The notes beneath the pieces are model-generated. The model worked only from the letters and a program-made list of their open reading frames with translations, was not told the origin of the DNA and searched no databases. Positions 1-5,640 of a DNA stretch of 5,640 nt are shown here, piece after piece; the stretch's first letter is position 1, and every line of letters starts with the position of its first letter. The DNA is taken from contig DFIJ01000144.1 of assembly GCA_002372775.1 (NCBI GenBank), positions 1 through 5,640 of the forward strand, given 5' to 3'. The stretch is from Christensenella sp. UBA3700 (GTDB lineage Bacteria; Bacillota; Clostridia; Christensenellales; UBA3700). Made by a program: the position numbers and the translations under genes.

Positions 1-2453
1 ACAAATTCAAAGTCAATAGGAATCTTAATCTTTTTAGCATAAGATATTTGATCTGAATTTTGTCTACTTGTATCATAGATAACATAAGGCATCAATGGAG
101 CATTTGGATGTGCTTCATTATAATCTAACATTGCTTGATAATCAAATTGATATTCTCCCAATGTAGAATTAGCTTTTGCTAAAGCGTTTTGATCATAAAT
201 ATCAATATTCTTCTTGTCAACAGCATAGTTCTGAACTACTTCGTTAACATTTAATGCTGTCTTATAAATTCTAAATTTATATAAGTCAATATCGCAATAT
301 GTTGAATTAAATACTAACTTATCTGTTGCGATAGAGAAAGTATTATTAATACTATTTGCGACAACTCCAGTAATAACACCATTATTATAGATATATAATC
401 TTTGATCTGGATATGAGAATACCATTGTAAAATTAACAACTTTATCCTCAATAAATGAAATATTTACAGTATCAGTACCATTAGAGAAGAATGCGTCCTG
501 CGGACCAATACCAAAACCAGTTAAAGTTGCGCCAGAACCAGAATAGTATTTTGCTACAACTCTGTCTGTATTAATATCCTTTTGGACTTTTCTGAATTTT
601 AAATCATCATATTCTTTTTCAATAGTAGGTAAATAATCGTGTAGGAATGAGTCATAGTTATTATATTTTTCCTGCGCTAAGAACGCTGCATAATAGCTAT
701 CATCTTCTTTATAACGAGTTGTATTAGAAACCAAGTTATCATAATTTTGAACGTTTCTAACTTTAAATTCCATTTCAAAGCTAACTGATTGCTGATCAGT
801 ATGATCACCATCATTCAAAATCATTGAACCAATAGGTAATTCTAAAGATGCTCCATTACTAATTCTCAAGCATGCTTTTCTATCATTATCTAAAATTCAA
901 CCATTATTATACCAGTTAAAGTTAATGAAACTTGCTGGAATGTTTTCTTTTGTTAATGCATCGTTAATTAAAACTCTATTAGATTCAGATTCAGCGTTTG
1001 AACGACCAGTAGCATCAAAGCATAAAATCAAATCATCTTTCTTTATTAATTCCATTGAACGATTTGGATCTTGACTGACCATAAACGCAATGGTTCTTTC
1101 TGTTGCTCCGCATGAAATAGAATAATAATTTAACATATCTGTATCTGCATCGGCAATTTCAAAGATATTTCATGAACGAGAATTTGCGACATCTGTTTCA
1201 ATGGTTCTTGGAGAACCCGCAATATCTTGTCCGTTTTTCTTTAAATGAACTATTGCGCTTGCAGGAGATGCTGGATTATAAACCATAAATGGAATCTGAA
1301 TATTATCATAATTATAATATTCATTTTGATAATTTCCTAATCAAATAATAGGAGTTAAATTTTCTGAATTGTTATCATAAACTGCAACTTCAAACTCAAG
1401 AGGTTCTAAAGTTGTAAGAATTTCTCATTCTTCTGTTGTTGTATTAATTCTAGCTTGACTTAAAGTAATTCTAACAGTATGAGATCCTTGCGTTGCCAAT
1501 TCTGGAGATACTTTATAAGTTTGTGTTTCTGTTGCTGTTGCCGATAAATGTCTGCTTTCAACAAGATCTCCATCAAAATAGAAATTTAATATTTTATCCA
1601 TTCTACCAATAGCTTCACAAGATAAATTAACACTATTAGATGCAAATAAACTTAAATTAGAAAAACTTGCAGAATTATTTAAAGTTAATGCTGTAGTAGT
1701 AACATCAGTACTATATTCTTTACTCGTACCATTTTCAATACCTTTTGCATAAATAGTAATTCTTGTAGTTGTAGATTCTCTTAAGAATTCGCTAATATCA
1801 AAATAAGAACGAGTTTCATTTGTAACATCTTTTTGACTAGAATAATAATTAATATAACTATTTGATGTTCCAGCTACCTTTTCAGCCAATGTAATATAAA
1901 CTACAAAATCTTCATCTAATACAAAGTCATTAGCATCAATTGCAGAGTTAACGGTAAAATAAATTCTAAAATTTTGTCCGTTGATTAGTGTTGATGGATT
2001 TGGCTTTTCTAAATTTAAAGTAAATCTTCTTTTAAAAGATGAGCCACCGCCTCCACCACCTTCGCCAGTACCACTAACCGCAAGCAATATGGCGCTAATT
2101 GACTGAGTTGAAGAATTATAACCTGTAACTCTAAAAAATCTTCCATCAGAATTTAGAATTAAATCATCTTCTTTTGGAGAAACTGATGAATTATCTAATG
2201 CTGCTAAAGCAATAGTATAATTAAAATCTGTTTCATCTGCTGAAGTTTTTGTTATTTGAGCATCAGAACCATTCGCATAAATAATTCCAGAACTACCGCC
2301 GCCCATTAGATGTTTTGTTCCGTTTGCATCAAGATAAATCTTATTTGTATCTGTTGCAAAATAAATTTTACCATCATAATAAGGGCAAATATTTTCATCT
2401 AAAATTTGCGCTTCTGTGCCTCTGATAGGTCAAAACTTAATTTTATCAGCCAT
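1..2453 (-). CDS. Large phage tail-fibre / adhesin protein with LamG-like domain (C-terminus beyond window)
   Basis: This is a probable receptor-binding or tail-tip protein on the virion surface. 817 residues are visible and the frame is still open at the window edge. The ATG at 2451-2453 follows AAAGGAG by 7 bases and starts a fibre-type module (MADKIKFW, then IRGTEAQI; KIYLDANGTKHL near 38-49). A Gly run lies at about 130-139. Beta-rich, immunoglobulin-like segments follow to about residue 480. A LamG / concanavalin-like domain spans about 520-740; it is introduced by DLILCFDATGRSN and NFNWYNNGW and closes with DLYKFRIYKTALNVNEVVQNY, typical of the Laminin_G_3 type. The frame stays open only if TGA is Trp: TGA occurs at residues 8, 343, 371, 428 and 519, against one TGG (514). 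Under the standard code the gene falls apart into pieces. The LamG fold is recognised by pattern; the ligand (glycan or surface protein) is unknown. Confidence 0.88.
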
Positions 2454-2460
2454 ATAAATT

Positions 2461-2467
2461 CTCCTTT
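2461..2467 (-). promoter_or_regulatory. Shine-Dalgarno of the LamG fibre gene
   Basis: AAAGGAG on the minus strand lies 7 bases before the ATG at 2451-2453. It fixes the start 49 codons upstream of the internal Met at 2304-2306, which would otherwise be chosen because an in-frame TGA (2430-2432) lies between them. The surrounding sequence GAAAGGAGA is the same as at the 4365 gene. Confidence 0.85.
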
Positions 2468-2483
2468 CTTTCCTAAATATAAA

Positions 2484-2519
2484 AATAAGGGAGAAGGATG
2501 ATATACCTTCTCCCTTATT
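2484..2519 (-). terminator. Rho-independent terminator between the 594-aa fibre gene and the LamG fibre gene
   Basis: A perfect 14-bp stem (2484-2497 paired with 2506-2519) has an 8-base loop. On the minus strand the 3' arm runs into TTATTTTTATATTT, a U-rich tail; the plus-strand side has no comparable tract, so it is oriented with the genes. It lies 61 bases beyond the TAG stop of the upstream gene. Its distal end is only 30 bases before the ATG of the next gene, leaving no room for a promoter after it. It may therefore also act as an attenuator or RNA-processing hairpin in the leader of the next gene. Confidence 0.85.
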
Positions 2520-2522
2520 ATA

Positions 2523-2549
2523 TTATCCTTCAGATAAACTAAAGGATAA
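2523..2549 (-). other. Small hairpin in the intergenic region
   Basis: Two 8-base complementary arms (TTATCCTT at 2523-2530 and AAGGATAA at 2542-2549) enclose an 11-base loop. It sits just upstream, in the transcript, of the strong terminator hairpin, separated by three bases. The stem is AT-rich and could be chance, or could stack with the terminator as a tandem structure. No alternative pairing with the terminator arms strong enough to suggest a riboswitch was seen. Confidence 0.4.
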
Positions 2550-2559
2550 GAAAGTTTTA

Positions 2560-2580
2560 TTGTCCTATTTTGTCCTTAAA
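2560..2580 (-). repeat. Direct repeat TTGTCCT x2 and 12-mer element, copy 1
   Basis: On the plus strand TTGTCCT occurs at 2560-2566 and again at 2570-2576, a spacing of 10 bases or about one helical turn. The second copy extends to the 12-mer TTTGTCCTTAAA (2569-2580; TTTAAGGACAAA on the coding strand), which recurs exactly at 5345-5356 in the other intergenic region. It begins directly after the TAG stop of the 594-residue gene. It could be a promoter element, a binding site for a late regulator, or an RNA element; the function is not known from sequence. Confidence 0.5.
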
Positions 2581-4365
2581 CTAGAATGTTCCCCAAACAA
2601 AATTCATCTTTACATCTTGATTAGTAGTATTTGCAGTAATAGTTAAATTATCTGAACTCATTGAGAATTTTGCTGTTTGTTCAGTAGTGTTAACGCCATT
2701 ATTTCTTGTTAACTGAATTCCTGTTGTAACAGAAACTGAGTTCTTTGCTCCAGTACCAGTATGTGTATTACGTGTATTATTTTGACTATCTACAACAGTA
2801 TCTGCTGTAAGAACATCTCTTATACCGTTAACATCTGTAGCATAGATTTCTTTTGGTAAAGTTAAGGTATTTGTTGTAACATTAGTTACGTGACCTTGTT
2901 GATTAACAGTAATACCAGCAATTGCAGTAAATGTTTGCTGCTCTGTACCACCCTGGATATCTTTTGTTACATCTGCTCCAGTATAACTAATTGTCTGATT
3001 ATTTACATTAGCATGTGAAACTTGAATTTGCTTATTTGGGCCAGCATTTGCTGCTTCAGTATCTGTTAAAGTAATTGCAGTACCTTCTGTAAGTTTAATA
3101 GAACCTAAATTTTCAGCATTTGTACGTCCACCGCTAGCAACATTAATACCCCATTGATGAGTATTAGTATTTCCAACATAGTAAGTATCAGTATCATTAC
3201 CAGAAGGAACAACATCATAGGATGGTGTTCTAACAACTCCATTAATATCCTCTGCACCCTTGACAATAATTAAATCTCCTGGCTGTGCAGTTGATCCAGA
3301 AGCATACTCATAAGCAGAACCAGCAACCATGAACATATCGCCATTATGTAGGTCACCATATGCACTGATGCTTGATTTTGCTCCTTCAGTACCAACAGTT
3401 CCTCTATAAGTTAAGCCATTTAAAGCTAATTCTTTTTCATCAATTTCTGCTTTTGTATAAACATTTAAAGTTGCATTGCCATTTAAGAAGTGAACAACTT
3501 GATCCCCATCTTCTCCATAAGTGATAGTTGGATCAAATGCTTCTGCTGCTGTATTGCCATGGCTATCTCCTACTTGCACAATAAAACCAGAATTAACTGT
3601 ATTTCCATTTATTTGTGCGGTATGAGTAGCATCATAACTGTTAATATCAACAGCATTTACTACTGGCGCTTCTAATTGAATATTATTAGCATCAGAATTG
3701 GTAATACGAATATTTTTTCCATCTGATGCACTACTTACTGAAATTGTACCAGCATCAGTCGTGCCACTTGCGCCATGCTTTAAATGAATAGTTGTTGCAT
3801 TACTTGTTGGTGCATTTGAGCTTAAAGTATAAGGATCTCCTGCTACCGTAATAGTTTTAGTAGTGTTATCTGCGGTTACAGTAACTCCATTTGTACCAGC
3901 AATTTTAACTGCACTTTGTTTTGCTGTTTGATTGTTGTTTTGACTTACTTGTGTATTAATTGTTGCAGTATTGCTGGTTGCTTCAACATTTTGAGTAAAA
4001 TCTGTAACATAAGTATCACTACCAATGCTATTTATTTGTTTCCAAACATGACCATCATAAATAGCCAGAATATTATCAGATAATACATAAGCATAATCAC
4101 CAGCGTGCCATTTACCAGTGATATTTTCAGTTAAATCGCCAATATTTTGAACTGTAATAATACCCTGATTAACAGGAACAATTGATCCATCTGCACGACC
4201 AACGAATAATCGTGATGACTTACTAGGATTATTACTGCCGCTGGTATCATCATCAACAGTTAAATAAAATGTACCATCAATACCAGTTTTGTTATTCATC
4301 AATGTCTCTAATTGAGCCATTGAGCCGCGTTTAAATTGAATTAAATTACTTGGATTATTAGCCAT
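2581..4365 (-). CDS. Phage tail-fibre protein, beta-modular, 594 aa
   Basis: This is a probable side or tail fibre subunit. The ATG at 4363-4365 follows AAGGAGA by 8 bases; the gene ends in TAG. Residues 1-60 form the shared N-terminal module (LIQFKRGSMAQLETL, GTFYLTVDDD, SRLFVGRADG). A short segment at 66-115 contains GKWHAGDYAYVL and HVWKQI. Residues 120-300 are rich in Thr, Asn and Val, as in repetitive fibre shafts. YTKAEIDEKE (303-312) is a recurrent fibre motif. A GLTYRGTVGTEG module with NGDMFMVAG, PGDLIIVKG and YDVVPSGND spans about 317-391 and resembles a domain common in gut-phage fibres. GITVNQQGHVTNVTT (484-498) is another shaft motif. The end, MNFVWGTF, looks like a beta tip strand. 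All four Trp codons are TGG, unlike its neighbours. It probably shares a transcript with the 295-residue gene 26 bases upstream. The receptor is unknown. Confidence 0.88.
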   Translation of the reverse strand: MANNPSNLIQFKRGSMAQLETLMNNKTGIDGTFYLTVDDDTSGSNNPSKSSRLFVGRADGSIVPVNQGIITVQNIGDLTENITGKWHAGDYAYVLSDNILAIYDGHVWKQINSIGSDTYVTDFTQNVEATSNTATINTQVSQNNNQTAKQSAVKIAGTNGVTVTADNTTKTITVAGDPYTLSSNAPTSNATTIHLKHGASGTTDAGTISVSSASDGKNIRITNSDANNIQLEAPVVNAVDINSYDATHTAQINGNTVNSGFIVQVGDSHGNTAAEAFDPTITYGEDGDQVVHFLNGNATLNVYTKAEIDEKELALNGLTYRGTVGTEGAKSSISAYGDLHNGDMFMVAGSAYEYASGSTAQPGDLIIVKGAEDINGVVRTPSYDVVPSGNDTDTYYVGNTNTHQWGINVASGGRTNAENLGSIKLTEGTAITLTDTEAANAGPNKQIQVSHANVNNQTISYTGADVTKDIQGGTEQQTFTAIAGITVNQQGHVTNVTTNTLTLPKEIYATDVNGIRDVLTADTVVDSQNNTRNTHTGTGAKNSVSVTTGIQLTRNNGVNTTEQTAKFSMSSDNLTITANTTNQDVKMNFVWGTF

Positions 4366-4373
4366 TTTTTAAA

Positions 4374-4380
4374 TCTCCTT
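4374..4380 (-). promoter_or_regulatory. Shine-Dalgarno of the 594-aa fibre gene
   Basis: AAGGAGA on the minus strand lies 8 bases before the ATG at 4363-4365, within the 26-base gap after the TAA of the upstream gene. There is no room for a separate promoter, so translation is probably from a shared mRNA. Confidence 0.85.
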
Positions 4381-4391
4381 TCTTTTTTTAT

Positions 4392-5279
4392 TTACTCCCC
4401 ATCAGTTGTCAAATCATGCCATCTAAGTCTATCATTCATTTCAGTAATTGTAGAATTAAAGGATGCAATTGCTGAACCAACATCTACATACTTACCAGGC
4501 ACTGGAGTAAATGTACCTATAGTGGTTTCAAGATTAGAAACTCTTGCTTCTAATCCGCTTGTTTGTTCTGTTCCATTAAGAAGATCTTCTAAATTACTTA
4601 CTTTATTTTGCAAAATGGTAATATTAGAATTCATCGCCGCGGCATCGTCAGGATGATTTTGAATTCATTCTGCAATTTCTTGTAAAGTATCTAAATCTGC
4701 TTTTCGATCTTCCGGAATTAAAAGTTCTGCAACTTTTTCCGTAACAATAGTTGCTACAGATTTATTTGCATCTGTACCAATTAATGTAGCAACTTGAGAT
4801 TGAAGCTGAGAAATATCTGCCCTATCTTCTGCTGACATTTCGGCAGTTACTGTTGCTCAAGTTCCATCTCCTCTTAAAAATTTAAGTTGATTTCCTGCGG
4901 TTGGGATTGGAACTAATCCACTCACACCATCTGTACTTGCAGTCGCTCCAACCATAACGGGAATTTGTAAAGCTTCTGCAATTGGTTTATTAACCCATGC
5001 TTCTTCGCCATTTTCACCGCCAGTAGGATCATAAACCAGCAAATCACCATCAGCCAAGGATTCATTATTAATAATTATTGGAACATCATTAATTGTAATA
5101 TTTCCGCTTGGATTAGAAGCAGAGCCTGAAATTAATTTATTACCAAGATATAATTTTCCAGTATCAGAATTAGTTTCACTAATAAAATATAAAGTATCTT
5201 GATCTTTATTAGCGAGGCCATTATATAGACTTTGTGTCCCACGAACAAATTTTACATAATTTCCTAAAATTTCTGCCAT
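4392..5279 (-). CDS. Phage tail-fibre / baseplate-appendage protein with helical stalk, 295 aa
   Basis: This is a structural fibre protein, probably trimeric. The start ATG (5277-5279) follows AAGGAGG by 10 bases; the stop is TAA at 4392-4394. Residues 1-50 are the shared module (NYVKFVRGTQSLYNGL, DTLYFISE, GKLYLGNKLISG). Residues 79-100 hold GDLLVYDP and EEAWVNKPI. GATASTDGVSGLVP (111-124) followed by QLKFLRGDGTWAT (131-143) is a very widespread phage-fibre signature. Residues about 150-260 are helical: a conserved-looking LDTLQEIAEWIQNHPDDAAA (about 196-215) leads into heptad-like ITILQNKVSNLEDLL and LEARVSNLETTI, a probable coiled coil. W141 and W205 are encoded by TGA; W95 and W287 by TGG. 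Under the standard code the gene would be split into a 140-residue and an 80-residue fragment. No receptor-binding head follows the stalk, so it may be a connector carrying another fibre. Confidence 0.9.
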
Positions 5280-5289
5280 ATCCCTTATC

Positions 5290-5296
5290 CCTCCTT
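5290..5296 (-). promoter_or_regulatory. Shine-Dalgarno of the 295-aa fibre gene
   Basis: AAGGAGG on the minus strand is a near-complete anti-16S match, 10 bases before the ATG at 5277-5279. A second, weaker AAGGGA lies nearly against the ATG and is probably not the main site. Confidence 0.8.
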
Positions 5297-5310
5297 CTTA
5301 TTTTTCTATA

Positions 5311-5329
5311 TTATTTAATTTTTAAATAA
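5311..5329. repeat. AT-only inverted repeat in the leader of the 295-aa gene
   Basis: TTATTTAA is followed by three bases and then its reverse complement TTAAATAA, a perfect 19-base dyad on either strand. It lies between the 12-mer element and the Shine-Dalgarno. It could be an operator or part of a promoter region, but in sequence this AT-rich it may be chance. No convincing -35/-10 pair was found around it. Confidence 0.35.
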
Positions 5330-5344
5330 GAATATTTAATATGA

Positions 5345-5356
5345 TTTGTCCTTAAA
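5345..5356 (-). repeat. 12-mer element TTTAAGGACAAA, copy 2
   Basis: This is an exact match to 2569-2580, in the same orientation to the genes. It lies immediately after the terminator stem of the upstream gene and about 65 bases before the ATG at 5279. Being found in both intergenic regions and not noticed in coding sequence suggests a regulatory role, but two copies are few. Confidence 0.5.
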
Positions 5357-5398
5357 AATAAAGAAGCAAGAATCTTTAATTTTCTTGCTTCTTTATTT
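5356..5398 (-). terminator. Rho-independent terminator overlapping the 3' end of the upstream gene
   Basis: A perfect 17-bp stem (5356-5372 paired with 5382-5398) has a 9-base loop. On the minus strand it is followed by the U-rich ATTTTTAAGG. The TAA stop of the upstream gene (5376-5378) lies in the loop, and the 5' arm encodes that protein's last residues (IKKQE), so the coding sequence and terminator overlap. Confidence 0.9.
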
Positions 5399-5640
5399 GA
5401 ATTATTGGAGTATTATCTGAATAAATAGTAAATATTTGTTCGGTAGGATCTCAATTAAATGAAATTGAATTTTCTGTCTCACTATAGGCTAAAGGATGAT
5501 TATTATGTTTAATAGATGAATTATTTACTTCTAATACATTTATAGGAACTGTAAGATCATATGAAAGTGGAGTTATAGTATAATTAAATATTCCTGCACT
5601 TCCGCTTCCGCCTCCTCCAGCTGATCGTTGATATTCAATA
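5376..5640 (-). CDS. C-terminal end of a probable tail-fibre protein (N-terminus beyond window)
   Basis: 87 residues and a TAA stop are visible; the start lies beyond the window. The visible part opens with a Gly/Ser-rich segment (SAGGGGSGSAG) like the linker of the LamG gene. It continues as a short beta-rich tail (FNYTITPLSYDLTVPINVL, ISFNWDPTEQIFTIYS) and ends IKKQEN. One in-frame TGA (5451-5453) gives the Trp of FNWDP; read as a stop it would remove the last 25 residues. The protein ends within its own terminator hairpin. Assignment as a fibre rests on position, the Gly-rich linker and composition; no named domain is recognised. It could equally be another baseplate or tail-surface protein. 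Confidence 0.7.

Noticed and set aside
897..1136. Separate small gene starting at the internal Met at 1134-1136
   Set aside because: It is a segment of the LamG fibre gene between in-frame TGA codons. The frame is continuous on both sides and the domain signatures run across the TGA codons.
1425..2306. Separate 293-aa gene starting MGGGSS
   Set aside because: The typical fibre N-terminus and a good Shine-Dalgarno lie 49 codons upstream in the same frame, interrupted only by a TGA read as Trp.
2557..2583. Read-through of the TAG at 2581-2583 into seven further codons (FKDKIGQ)
   Set aside because: FVWGTF is a plausible natural fibre end, no in-frame TAG occurs elsewhere in these genes, and the following bases are part of an intergenic element found elsewhere outside genes.
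3490..3675. Plus-strand open frame of 61 codons
   Set aside because: It lies wholly inside the well-supported 594-residue gene on the opposite strand, has no Shine-Dalgarno, and its Cys/Ile/Ser-rich product looks like an antisense shadow.
2581..4365. Diversity-generating retroelement target
   Set aside because: No reverse transcriptase, template repeat or C-type-lectin-like variable end is visible in the window.
4392..4634. Separate 80-aa gene starting MNSNIT
   Set aside because: It continues the frame of the 295-residue gene. The EIAEW-IQNHP motif crosses the TGA, and no ribosome site precedes the Met.
897..5453. Pseudogenes, sequencing errors, selenocysteine, or TGA read as glycine
   Set aside because: Eight TGA codons with no frameshift and no in-frame TAA or TAG argue against decay. 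Motif positions call for Trp rather than Gly or Sec, and no selenocysteine insertion structure was sought or evident next to them.

Overview
The window is AT-rich (roughly one third G+C by eye). Everything supportable in it is encoded on the minus strand, so genes read from high to low coordinates. It looks like part of the tail-fibre / receptor-binding region of a tailed bacteriophage or prophage that reads TGA as tryptophan (translation table 4). Eight in-frame TGA codons interrupt the reading frames. Three of them fall where tail-fibre motifs are expected to carry Trp: FLRGDGT-W, LQEIAE-W-IQNHP and NFNWYNNG-W. The two complete gene ends and the one end seen of a partial gene are TAG, TAA and TAA, so only TGA appears reassigned. 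This points to a phage of a Mollicutes-type host (Mycoplasma, Spiroplasma or gut relatives), or to a phage that recodes TGA itself. The sequence alone cannot separate these.

Layout in transcription order. (1) >5640-5376: the last 87 codons of a protein with a Gly/Ser-rich segment, ending inside a strong terminator hairpin (5356-5398). (2) 5355-5280: an AT-rich intergenic stretch with a 12-base element (TTTAAGGACAAA) shared with the next intergenic region, an AT palindrome and a good Shine-Dalgarno. (3) 5279-4392: a 295-residue fibre protein with an N-terminal RGT module, a GDGTW motif and a trimeric-stalk-like helical C-terminus. (4) 4365-2581: a 594-residue fibre of beta-rich modules, 26 bases downstream of (3) and probably co-transcribed. 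(5) 2580-2454: an intergenic stretch with a second copy of the 12-mer, two hairpins (the second a strong terminator) and a Shine-Dalgarno. (6) 2453-<1: at least 817 residues of a large adhesin-like protein with an RGT module, Gly-rich linker, beta-sandwich-like region and a LamG / concanavalin-like domain; it continues beyond the window.

The three genes whose starts are visible share a similar N-terminal module (hydrophobic-KF-x-RGT, then a Tyr/Leu-rich strand segment) and differ completely afterwards. This is the usual logic of host-recognition cassettes: a common attachment end with exchangeable stalks and tips. The terminators between the units suggest each fibre is expressed as its own transcript or by leaky read-through. 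No RNA genes, insertion sequences, CRISPR arrays, reverse transcriptase or tRNA genes were seen. There is no gene-free stretch longer than 127 bases.
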